Assembly: GCA_015523135.1 (NCBI GenBank)
Contig: WAKY01000011.1
Coordinates: forward strand, 1-15,764
Length of the DNA stretch: 15,764 bases
Direction: 5' to 3'
Source: Candidatus Aciduliprofundum sp.
Lineage (GTDB): Archaea; Thermoplasmatota; Thermoplasmata; Thermoplasmatales; Aciduliprofundaceae
The notes beneath the pieces were generated by a model that was not told the origin of the DNA, did not search any database, and saw only the letters and a program-made list of their open reading frames with translations. Positions 7,462 to 14,853 of the stretch are shown one piece after another; the stretch's first letter is position 1; each line of letters begins with the position of its first letter. The position numbers were made by a program, and so were the translations under genes.

Positions 7462-7492
7462 GGCAATCTTATTTACCCCAAGAGGGATTAAA

Positions 7493-7888
7493 ATGTCATG
7501 GAGAGATGTTGAGGTACGAGAACTTAAGGTTGGCGGATATATGGTTGTGGACGATGAGCCATGCAAGATAGTTGAAATGACTACAAGCAAGCCCGGGAAA
7601 CACGGTGAAGCTAAAGCCAGAATAGTGGCCATAGGTGTTTTTGACGGGCAGAAGAGAAGCTTAGTTTATCCTGTAAAACATAAAGTTAAAGTTCCAATTA
7701 TTGAGAAGAGAGACGCACAGGTTCTTGCTGTTATGGGTGATGAAGTACAATTAATGGATTCTGAAACATTTGATACTTTTGAACTCCACATTCCAGATGA
7801 GCTAAAAGACCAGATAGCTCCAGGAAAGAATGTTGAGTACTGGGAAGCATTAGGAAAAAGAAAGATAATGAGAGTTATGGGCGAATAA
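7493..7888 (+). CDS. eif5a: Translation factor 5A (hypusine-containing a/eIF5A)
   Basis: Ribosome-binding factor that helps peptide-bond formation at difficult sequences; active after one lysine is turned into (deoxy)hypusine using spermidine. The 131-residue protein has an N-terminal SH3-like domain with the hypusine loop TSKPGKHGEAK, the modified lysine being K36, and a C-terminal OB-fold domain ending in the GKRKIMRVMGE tail. Length is normal for archaea. The start at 7493 is fixed by conserved MSWRDVEVRELKVG and an upstream GAGGGAT. The agmatinase-family gene begins 2 nt after its stop, so the target of hypusination and an enzyme of polyamine synthesis are in one transcription unit. Confidence 0.98.
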   Translation: MSWRDVEVRELKVGGYMVVDDEPCKIVEMTTSKPGKHGEAKARIVAIGVFDGQKRSLVYPVKHKVKVPIIEKRDAQVLAVMGDEVQLMDSETFDTFELHIPDELKDQIAPGKNVEYWEALGKRKIMRVMGE

Positions 7889-7890
7889 AT

Positions 7891-8763
7891 ATGCTTCTGC
7901 ATTTTGCAGATGCAAATAAGAATTTTAACGATTCTTTTTTCATAATTTTAGGAGTTCCTTTTGATGGTACATCCTCTTACAGACATGGCTCAAAATTTGC
8001 ACCGGATGAGATAAGAAAGGCATCTTATAACCTTGAAAGCTATTTACTGGAACATAAAATCTCTCTCTCAGATCTTCCGATTCATGATATGGGCAATATT
8101 GGAACCCTTGATGAATTTGGAAATGTAAAGGATGTAATTGATTCTGTTTATGCCGCAATGCAATCCATATTCCCAGATAAATTTCCTATAATGCTAGGTG
8201 GTGAGCATTCAATAACAATTGGTGCAGCAAGAGCTTTAAAGAATTTAAATGCAGGAATAATATTCATAGACGCCCACGGAGATTTTAGAGATGAATACTT
8301 GGGTAATAAGTACAGCCACGCTTGCACAGCTAGAAGAGCACACGAGATTTTGGATGGAAAAATAATTTCCCTAGGAATAAGATCAGTATCTCAAGAAGAA
8401 GTTGAAGATGCAGAAAAACTTAATTATGAGTGGATTGATACATATACGTTCCACAAATTAGGATGGATAGGTGCAATTAAAAAAGCGTTAGAAATATTGG
8501 ATACCGATAAAATATATTTATCGATAGACATAGATGGTATCGACCCTGCATATGCTCCCGGTACTGGAACTCCTGAGTTCTTTGGATTGAGTCCCATGGA
8601 TGTAAAAAGCATAATAAATTTTTTAGCTCCAAATTTGATAGGTGCAGATATAACCGAAGTATGCCCCCCATATGATAATGGAAATACCTCCGTATTGGCA
8701 TCTCGCTTAGTTCAAGAGATCATAGCAGCAAAGTGGAATACTATGGAAGATAAGTTTATATAA
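7891..8763 (+). CDS. speB: Agmatinase-family ureohydrolase
   Basis: Mn-dependent ureohydrolase of the arginase/agmatinase family, 290 residues. Metal ligands are all present: His106 in GGEHSIT (103-109), Asp127, His129 and Asp131 in DAHGD, and Asp213 and Asp215 in SIDIDGIDPAYAPGTGTPE. The likely reaction is agmatine to putrescine plus urea. In thermophilic archaea close relatives instead act on N1-aminopropylagmatine to give spermidine directly, and sequence reading alone cannot choose between these. An arginase or formiminoglutamase role is less likely given the context. It starts 2 nt after the eIF5A stop. The promoter of the pilin operon overlaps its last codons. Confidence 0.9.
   Translation: MLLHFADANKNFNDSFFIILGVPFDGTSSYRHGSKFAPDEIRKASYNLESYLLEHKISLSDLPIHDMGNIGTLDEFGNVKDVIDSVYAAMQSIFPDKFPIMLGGEHSITIGAARALKNLNAGIIFIDAHGDFRDEYLGNKYSHACTARRAHEILDGKIISLGIRSVSQEEVEDAEKLNYEWIDTYTFHKLGWIGAIKKALEILDTDKIYLSIDIDGIDPAYAPGTGTPEFFGLSPMDVKSIINFLAPNLIGADITEVCPPYDNGNTSVLASRLVQEIIAAKWNTMEDKFI
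8754..8763 (+). promoter_or_regulatory. TATA box of the pilus-like operon
   Basis: GTTTATATAA overlaps the last codons and stop of the agmatinase gene. It lies about 39 nt before the ATG at 8798, which leaves a short leader containing GTGGTGT (8784-8790) as the ribosome site. It suggests that the pilus operon has its own promoter. Confidence 0.5.
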
Positions 8764-8797
8764 CATTTCTCCCCTATGGTTAAGTGGTGTTGGATTT

Positions 8798-9697
8798 ATG
8801 AAGAAAATCCGAAGGAAGGAGGAAGGTATAGCTTCAACTGTCGGTACCATATTTGCCCTTATGATATTCACATCCCTGCTTTCAATGTTCATGGTTCAGG
8901 TTGTACCTGTTCAAATAAAAGAAAATGAGGCAGAGCACGATATGCAAGTTCTATCTCAACTGTCTCAGCTCAGAAGCGTGGTGGATATTCTTACTATAAC
9001 AAAAAATACAAATTATACATCTTATGTTCCAATAAAACTCGGTGCACCAGGAGTGCCTGTGGTGGCATCTCCCACATACGGACAGTTGTCTGTGTATCCT
9101 GCGGGATTAAATTCCACATATAATATGAATATAAGCTTTGTGGATAATTACTCAAATAATATATCATTGCTCTCTCAAGGAAGTATACAATTCACTGCGC
9201 CTAACAGGTATTATGTGCCTGAAACATTCTCCTATGAGAATGGTGCAATAATTAGATACAATTTCTATGCAAAAAATGCAATTATGCCAATTAAACCAAA
9301 TATGAAGTTTCAGAATGTTAGTGGCCATGTTAATGTGAGTATGACATTAGAAAATATATATGGACCTCCATTGACAGTTACAGGCGTGGAAACAAGGAGT
9401 TTAGGAATAACATTGCAAGGAGTTTACACCCAAACATACTTTCTAGGTGGAAATCATAATGTAACTTTAACCATTAACGATACATACTATTATGGGCTTA
9501 TGCCGTTGAATTTTACCGAGTACTGGATACAAAGTATATCAAATATACTTAATGAAAGTGGAGTAATTTACTCTCCCTCATCCCTACAAAACGCAAATTA
9601 TCCATATTACACAATCTCTGGCAATAAAATTCATATTTACAATGTGTGGAATATTGAAGTTACAATGGTTTATATTGAAGTTGAGGTGAGCTCATAA
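8798..9697 (+). CDS. Large pilin-like protein with class III (type IV) signal peptide
   Basis: A 299-residue protein with a short basic N-terminus (MKKIRRKEEG) followed by a hydrophobic stretch at about 11-34 (IASTVGTIFALMIF and on). This layout is the archaeal prepilin type, with probable cleavage after Gly10 by a PibD/FlaK-like peptidase. The segment ENEAEHDMQV follows, then a mostly beta-strand, Ser/Thr/Asn/Tyr-rich outer domain to the C-terminus with no second membrane helix. Eleven N-X-S/T sequons are visible (N72, 105, 111, 117, 121, 173, 179, 221, 227, 238, 252), so heavy N-glycosylation at the cell surface is likely. It is larger than a typical major pilin; it may be a subunit, a tip protein or a secreted effector. 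Its stop overlaps the ATPase start. Confidence 0.8.
   Translation: MKKIRRKEEGIASTVGTIFALMIFTSLLSMFMVQVVPVQIKENEAEHDMQVLSQLSQLRSVVDILTITKNTNYTSYVPIKLGAPGVPVVASPTYGQLSVYPAGLNSTYNMNISFVDNYSNNISLLSQGSIQFTAPNRYYVPETFSYENGAIIRYNFYAKNAIMPIKPNMKFQNVSGHVNVSMTLENIYGPPLTVTGVETRSLGITLQGVYTQTYFLGGNHNVTLTINDTYYYGLMPLNFTEYWIQSISNILNESGVIYSPSSLQNANYPYYTISGNKIHIYNVWNIEVTMVYIEVEVSS
9683..9690 (+). promoter_or_regulatory. Shine-Dalgarno for the first secretion ATPase
   Basis: GAGGTGAG lies 6 nt before the ATG at 9697 and 9 nt before a second in-frame ATG at 9700. Both starts are usable and differ by one residue. The site lies inside the pilin-like gene, so translation is coupled. Confidence 0.6.
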
Positions 9698-11334
9698 TGA
9701 TGCCTAAGGGAATAAAGAGATTAAATTTCTCGATATTTCAAGGCATCGTTAAGCCTCAAGTCAAAATTAAAATTCCAAAATTTGAAGTGGGAAGAAGCAG
9801 CGATATTACCCCAATTCCTCCATTAGAAAAAGAGAATTATGAAACTGTTGAAATTTATCCTGTCTATCCTCCCTATGTCTACACTCGGATAATCTACGAT
9901 AGAGAAGAGTATGAGTATATTTACGATTTGATCGAGCCACCTCTTACAGAGGAAGAGCAAAGATTATTGGATGAGATAAATGATACACTTGATAGAACTC
10001 TAAAATATGAATGGGAAATTATGACAAACAAGGATAAAGAACAGTACCTTAGAGAAAGCGTAGATAGTTTCCTTAGAAGCAGAGATATAAAAATTGACAA
10101 ACTTTCAAAAGAGAGAATACTTTACTATGTTGTTAGGGACCATGTGGGCTATCAGAAAATTGATGGGTTGATAAGAGATGAATACATAGAAGATATCTCA
10201 TGCGATGGTGTTGGCGTTCCCATATATGTATTTCACAAAAAATATCAGTCAATAAAAACAAGATTAATGTACAAGGATGATGATGAGCTAAATTCTTTCA
10301 TAGTGTACATTTCCCAAAAATGTGGAAAGCAGATATCTGTGGCAGAACCAATATTGGATGGTACAACTTCTGAGGGGCATAGGGTTCAAGCAACCTATGG
10401 AAGAGAAGTAACCACCAGGGGTGGTACTTTCACTATAAGAAGATTTAAAGAAAAGCCATTCACACCAACCGAGCTTGTTTTATTCGGCACTGCATCTCCT
10501 GAAATTGTTGCATATCTCTGGTTAATGGTAGAGCATGGGGAGAGTGCCATAGTTATTGGAGGACCAGCTTGCGGAAAAACATCCACGCTCAATGCATTTA
10601 CAATGTTCATACCTCCCACTGCAAAAATAGTTAGTATAGAGGATACAAGAGAGATAAATCTCCCACACCAAAACTGGATTCCTGGCACGACGAGGAGCGG
10701 CATTGGAGAGGCATCTATAACAGGTAAATCTGCTGGAGAAATAGATATGTATGATTTGGTTAGAGCTGCATTAAGACAGAGGCCTAACTATATAATTGTG
10801 GGAGAAGTGAGAGGAAAAGAAACATACACTATGTTCCAAGCGATGGCTACAGGACATACGACCTATTCCACAATGCATGCAGATTCTATCGTCTCTATGA
10901 TTCATAGGCTTGAAAATCCTCCTATAAACTGCCCAAGGATACTCATGACTGCTTTAAACAATGTGATTATACAAAAAATCGTAAGAACGAAAGAAGGCAT
11001 TACAAGGAGAATTACACAACTTGTGGAGAATGTTGGTTTTGAGCCAGAAACAAATGAATTAATAACAAATGTAGTTTTTGAATGGGATCAAGCTAAGGAT
11101 ACTCATAAATTTAAGGGGCATAGTTATCTATTTGACAAGATAATGACTATGAAAAATATGACCCATAACGAGATGATGGAAGAATTTGAAAGAAGAGTTG
11201 ATATAGTGAAATACTGGGTTAAGAAAGAAGTTTTAGACTTCAGAGATATATGGAAAACAATAGCTGATTATTATAAGGATCCAATAAGCACAGCAGAAAA
11301 AGTTCGTCTTGAACTAGAGGGGGTGGAAAGTTGA
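9697..11334 (+). CDS. Type II/IV secretion ATPase, FlaI/TadA-like (first copy)
   Basis: Cytoplasmic hexameric ATPase that powers pilus assembly or protein export at the inner-membrane platform. It has 545 residues: an N-terminal region to about 250 (with SDITPIPP near 35-42 and YEYIYDLIEPPLTEEE near 72-87, shared with the second copy), then the motor. Motor motifs are Walker A GGPACGKTS at 288-296, Asp box SIEDTREINLPH at 313-324, Walker B IIVGEVRG at 366-373 and His box ATGHTTYSTMHA at 384-395. Walker A has Cys292 where Ser or Gly is usual, but GxxxxGKT is intact. The ATG overlaps the pilin stop by one base, and a strong ribosome site is at 9683-9690. Likely partners are the two platform proteins that follow. 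Confidence 0.94.
   Translation: MMPKGIKRLNFSIFQGIVKPQVKIKIPKFEVGRSSDITPIPPLEKENYETVEIYPVYPPYVYTRIIYDREEYEYIYDLIEPPLTEEEQRLLDEINDTLDRTLKYEWEIMTNKDKEQYLRESVDSFLRSRDIKIDKLSKERILYYVVRDHVGYQKIDGLIRDEYIEDISCDGVGVPIYVFHKKYQSIKTRLMYKDDDELNSFIVYISQKCGKQISVAEPILDGTTSEGHRVQATYGREVTTRGGTFTIRRFKEKPFTPTELVLFGTASPEIVAYLWLMVEHGESAIVIGGPACGKTSTLNAFTMFIPPTAKIVSIEDTREINLPHQNWIPGTTRSGIGEASITGKSAGEIDMYDLVRAALRQRPNYIIVGEVRGKETYTMFQAMATGHTTYSTMHADSIVSMIHRLENPPINCPRILMTALNNVIIQKIVRTKEGITRRITQLVENVGFEPETNELITNVVFEWDQAKDTHKFKGHSYLFDKIMTMKNMTHNEMMEEFERRVDIVKYWVKKEVLDFRDIWKTIADYYKDPISTAEKVRLELEGVES
11317..11326 (+). promoter_or_regulatory. Shine-Dalgarno that supports a TTG start
   Basis: GAGGGGGTGG sits 4 nt before TTG at 11331. 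It supports this rare start for the first platform gene, whose TTGA overlaps the stop TGA of the ATPase. Confidence 0.55.
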
Positions 11335-12329
11335 AGTTATTTGCGAGATTATTTGCAAAATATGCACCTTCTCCTCAAAACAAACCATATAAGGTTAAGC
11401 TGCCCAAGGGTACACTGCCTACATACATAAATTTAGACCCTTACCATAAATTAGCTTGGAAATTAATGGGAAAAATGGCAGAAAAATCCGTAAAAAAGAA
11501 AAAATTCTCAAAACTTGAGATGGATTTGCTTAAAGCACACATTCTCTTAAGACCTCAAGAGTATCTTGCCTATGTATATTTCACCACATTCCTAGTTGGA
11601 GTAATAGGCATTGTTATGGCAGCTATGCTTGTTTTTATGGGATTATCACTTGGAAATAAAATGGTTACCCTTATATTTCTCATTATAGGCATTTTTATGG
11701 TCGTTATAATACCCATAATGACTTATTTCTCTCTAATTTCTTCTCCCGCATCCAAGGCTAAGAAGAGGGCAAAGGATATTGATAGTCATCTTCCCACTGC
11801 AGTCAATTTCATCGCAGCATTGTCATCGGCAGATGTGACTGTAGCATCAATTTTCAAAGAGCTATCCACAAGAAAAGAATATGGTGAGATAGCAAAAGAG
11901 GCTGAATGGATAACAAGGGACACGGAGCTTCTGGGCAAAGATATTCTATCAGCAATTGAAGAAGCATCTAGGAGAAGTCCATCTGTAAAATGGCAGGAAT
12001 TTCTGCAGGGAGTTATAACAACTGCAACCTCTGGTGGGAGATTAAAACCATTTTTTATGTCAAAATCTGAAGAATACGAGAAGGAGAAAAGGTTGATGCT
12101 AAAGAAGAATATGGAGAGTTTGGGCCTATTTGCAGAAATTTATGTCACCGTGGGTGTTGCATTTCCCCTGTTCTTGGTTGTTATTATTGCAATAATGGCA
12201 CTTATAAACAAGAGTAGTGCACCAAGCACAGTTATGCTTTTAGAAATAATTGTAGTTGTTATGATTCCGATCTTAATCTTCGTGTTTAGCTATTTTATAT
12301 ACAGCACGAGTAAGGAGGTGGCAGAATGA
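11331..12329 (+). CDS. Type IV pilus/Tad inner-membrane platform protein, TadB-like half
   Basis: Integral membrane protein of 332 residues that would anchor the ATPase and pass its motion to the filament. Predicted membrane helices lie at about 80-104, 111-137, 270-293 and 300-325. Between the pairs is a cytoplasmic T2SSF-type helical domain (about 152-285) including LPTAVNFIAALSSADVT and SGGRLKPFF. It matches only the N-terminal half of a full FlaJ-type platform protein (normally about 550 residues or more); the next gene supplies the other half. The start codon is TTG, overlapping the ATPase stop by 4 nt, with a strong ribosome site 4 nt upstream. A basic, cytoplasmic N-terminal region of about 75 residues precedes the first helix. 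Confidence 0.85.
   Translation: MKLFARLFAKYAPSPQNKPYKVKLPKGTLPTYINLDPYHKLAWKLMGKMAEKSVKKKKFSKLEMDLLKAHILLRPQEYLAYVYFTTFLVGVIGIVMAAMLVFMGLSLGNKMVTLIFLIIGIFMVVIIPIMTYFSLISSPASKAKKRAKDIDSHLPTAVNFIAALSSADVTVASIFKELSTRKEYGEIAKEAEWITRDTELLGKDILSAIEEASRRSPSVKWQEFLQGVITTATSGGRLKPFFMSKSEEYEKEKRLMLKKNMESLGLFAEIYVTVGVAFPLFLVVIIAIMALINKSSAPSTVMLLEIIVVVMIPILIFVFSYFIYSTSKEVAE
12313..12321 (+). promoter_or_regulatory. Shine-Dalgarno for the second platform gene
   Basis: AGGAGGTGG, close to a perfect anti-16S match, lies 4 nt before the ATG at 12326, within the end of the preceding gene. Confidence 0.6.
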
Positions 12330-13198
12330 ACAAAGAGAAAATTATTTTTTATTCATCTGCATTCATAGCTGCGATATTCATTAGCATAGGAATAATGCTA
12401 TATATTCAAAAAACAAATATTTGGGATTTGATTCCATTAGATTTTATTGTTATAGGTACAGCTGTGTTTCTATTTGGACCAGGGATATACGATATGCTTC
12501 ATACAAGAAAGATAAAGAAGATGGAAGAGAGATTTCCAGATTTTCTAAGAGATGTAGCAGAGTCCTCAAGGTTCGGTATGACCCTTGCTGATTCAATTGT
12601 AGTTGCTTCTTCTGGAAAATATGGAGCTCTAACAGATGAGATAAAGAGAATGGCTTCAAAAATAAGTTGGGGTGTTCCAGTAAGAGAAGCTCTGCTCTCA
12701 TTTAATGAAAGGGTTAAAACTCCACTGATAAACAGGATAACTGCAATAATAATAAAATCAAATGAAGCAGGAGGTAATATTGCCGATGTACTCTCCATGG
12801 TTGCAAGAAGTGCTAGAGAATCCCAATTAGCCGCAAAGGAGAGAAGCATAGAGATGTTTACCTATGGTTTTGTACTCCTAACTTCATTCTTTGTTTTCTT
12901 AGCAACAATAATAATTCTAAACAAATCATTTCTTCCGGAAATGGGTAAAGCAGGTATGGCTGTAGAGGAGAGCTTTAAAAAGGCATCTATAGCAGGCTCA
13001 TTGCCAGGAGGAGGTATAGCATATGAGTATGTACCCATAATCACCCTCTTATTTGTAATAGCTACGATAATTCATGGGGTTGGAGATGGAATAATGATAG
13101 GCATACTCTCTGATGGAAGAGTGAAGAGTGGCTTTGTATGGGCTTTTATCCTGCTTGTATCTGGATATTTCATCCTCAGGCTATTGGGGGCTGTGTGA
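12326..13198 (+). CDS. Type IV pilus/Tad inner-membrane platform protein, TadC-like half
   Basis: Second half-size platform protein, 290 residues. Predicted helices are at about 6-26, 38-56, 178-199, 235-257 and 268-288, with one T2SSF-type domain at about 70-195. That domain holds RFPDFLRDVAESSRFGMTL and the family-typical EAGGNIADVLSMVARSAR. It corresponds to the C-terminal half of FlaJ, so this gene and the preceding one form a split platform like bacterial TadB/TadC. The ATGA junction with the upstream gene (4-nt overlap) shows translational coupling. Odd number of helices predicted by eye; one of the last two could be a re-entrant or mis-called segment. Confidence 0.85.
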   Translation: MNKEKIIFYSSAFIAAIFISIGIMLYIQKTNIWDLIPLDFIVIGTAVFLFGPGIYDMLHTRKIKKMEERFPDFLRDVAESSRFGMTLADSIVVASSGKYGALTDEIKRMASKISWGVPVREALLSFNERVKTPLINRITAIIIKSNEAGGNIADVLSMVARSARESQLAAKERSIEMFTYGFVLLTSFFVFLATIIILNKSFLPEMGKAGMAVEESFKKASIAGSLPGGGIAYEYVPIITLLFVIATIIHGVGDGIMIGILSDGRVKSGFVWAFILLVSGYFILRLLGAV

Positions 13199-13203
13199 GG
13201 TGG
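13197..13203 (+). promoter_or_regulatory. Shine-Dalgarno for the second secretion ATPase
   Basis: GAGGTGG overlaps the stop codon of the second platform gene and lies 5 nt before the ATG at 13209. Confidence 0.6.
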
Positions 13204-13208
13204 TATAA

Positions 13209-14852
13209 ATGGCCATATCAAAAAAAGATATTCCAACAAAATTGAAGATTGTAAATATTATGAAACCCATATTAAAGAGCGAAAAGCTAAAGGTTAAAAC
13301 CCCCAAAAAATATACAGCGCATGGTAGCAATATCACCCCAATACCAGAGATAAAATCTCCCTCAATAAAAGAAATTGAGGTTGATCCCATCGAAGAGCCC
13401 TATTCATATGTTAGAATACTGTTTGATGATGTTACCAGTGAGTATATTTACGAGGTAATTGAACCTCCCCTAACAGAAGGGGAGAGAAAGATTCTTGAAA
13501 ATGTTAAATCTAAATTAATTGAGGTTCTAGAGCTTAAAGATTTTGAAAATGATGAAGAAAGAAAAGAGTATCTTATGGAAAAAACTGAGGAAATAATACA
13601 AGAGATGAATGTTGCTATCGATTCTGTAGTTCTTGAAAGACTGAAATACTATGTGTATAGGGATTTCTTAGGATATGGATTGGTGCAAGTACCTATGCGT
13701 GATAGTGAAGTGGAAGATATATCATGCGATGGTGTGAATATACCAATTTACATATATCACAGAATGTATGGCTCTATTAGATCAAATTTAAAGTTTCAGA
13801 AGGAAAATGAACTGGATGATTATGTTATATGGATAGTGCAAAAGTCAGGAAGGCATATTTCAATATCAAATCCTATGGTAGATGCTTCTTTGCCAGATGG
13901 TTCTAGATTACAGGCTACCCTTGGAAAGCATGTGACAAAGAGAGGTTCATCCTTTACAATAAGAAGATTCAAGCCAAATCCATTTACACCCATAGACCTA
14001 ATAAGATTTAAAACGATGAGTAGGGAAATGATGGCCTATATATGGCTTGCTGTAGAGAATGGCATGAGCATAATTGTGTGCGGAGGTACAGCTAGTGGAA
14101 AAACAACCACACTAAACGCCATTCTTCTTTTTATCCCTCCAAATATGAAAATAGCAAGTATAGAGGATACTAGGGAGCTCAACTTACCCCACGAGAACTG
14201 GATTCCCTCGCTCACTAGAGAAGGTTTAGGAGAACCAAATCCAGTAACCGGCAAAAAACCTGGAGAAATAGATATGTTCGATTTACTTAAAGCGGCACTT
14301 AGACAGAGACCGCAGTATATAATGGTGGGGGAGGTCAGAGGACCGGAGGCATACACCGTATTTCAAGCGATGGCAACTGGAAAGACATGCTATACAACTT
14401 TCCATGCCGATGATGTCAAATCAATGGTTCACAGATTTGAGAATGCTCCTATAAATTTGCCAAGAGCCTTAATAACAGCACTTGATATCGTTATCCTGCA
14501 AGCTCAAGTTAAAGTTGGCACTACTATGACCAGGAGGGTAAAATCAATAACAGAAATAGTTGGGTTAGATCCAGAAACGAATGAGATAATAACAAATAAT
14601 GCATATACTTGGAACCCTGCAGATGATACTTTCAATTACAGTGGACATAGCTATATTTATGAGAAAATATCCACAATAAAAGGTTGGAGCCAAAGAAGAA
14701 TGGAGCTTGAGGTTAAAAGAAGAGAGAAAATTTTAGAGTACATGGAAAAGCTTGGAGTGAGATACTACAGAGATGTTGCAAGAATTGTTGCCGCATATTA
14801 CAAAAAACCAGAAGAGGTATTAAAAAGAGTGGAAGAAGTATTGTCTAGCTAA
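13209..14852 (+). CDS. Type II/IV secretion ATPase, FlaI/TadA-like (second, divergent copy)
   Basis: Paralogue of the first ATPase, 547 residues, same overall layout. The N-terminal extension keeps SNITPIPE (40-47) and SEYIYEVIEPPLTEGE (77-92). The motor has Walker A GGTASGKTT at 292-300, Asp box SIEDTRELNLPH at 317-328, Walker B IMVGEVRG at 371-378, and a modified His box ATGKTCYTTFHA at 389-400. In the His box the first His (H387 of the first copy) is replaced by Lys392, while His399 is kept. It also carries a short insertion around GEPNPVTGKKPGE not matched in the first copy's loop. This divergence suggests a different task (for example retraction versus extension) or a hetero-oligomer; both are inference. 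It starts 10 nt after the second platform gene with a good ribosome site, so it belongs to the same operon. Confidence 0.94.
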   Translation: MAISKKDIPTKLKIVNIMKPILKSEKLKVKTPKKYTAHGSNITPIPEIKSPSIKEIEVDPIEEPYSYVRILFDDVTSEYIYEVIEPPLTEGERKILENVKSKLIEVLELKDFENDEERKEYLMEKTEEIIQEMNVAIDSVVLERLKYYVYRDFLGYGLVQVPMRDSEVEDISCDGVNIPIYIYHRMYGSIRSNLKFQKENELDDYVIWIVQKSGRHISISNPMVDASLPDGSRLQATLGKHVTKRGSSFTIRRFKPNPFTPIDLIRFKTMSREMMAYIWLAVENGMSIIVCGGTASGKTTTLNAILLFIPPNMKIASIEDTRELNLPHENWIPSLTREGLGEPNPVTGKKPGEIDMFDLLKAALRQRPQYIMVGEVRGPEAYTVFQAMATGKTCYTTFHADDVKSMVHRFENAPINLPRALITALDIVILQAQVKVGTTMTRRVKSITEIVGLDPETNEIITNNAYTWNPADDTFNYSGHSYIYEKISTIKGWSQRRMELEVKRREKILEYMEKLGVRYYRDVARIVAAYYKKPEEVLKRVEEVLSS

Positions 14853-14853
14853 T

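Noticed and set aside
10395..10703. Antisense open frame of about 100 codons inside the first ATPase, with a similar one at 14036-14356 in the second
   Set aside because: Both lie opposite the conserved Walker A/Asp-box region, share their resemblance only because the sense genes are paralogues, and have no ribosome site or promoter of their own.
8798..14852. Archaellum operon
   Set aside because: No archaellin array and no FlaF, FlaG or FlaH-like genes; the platform is split and there are two FlaI-like ATPases.
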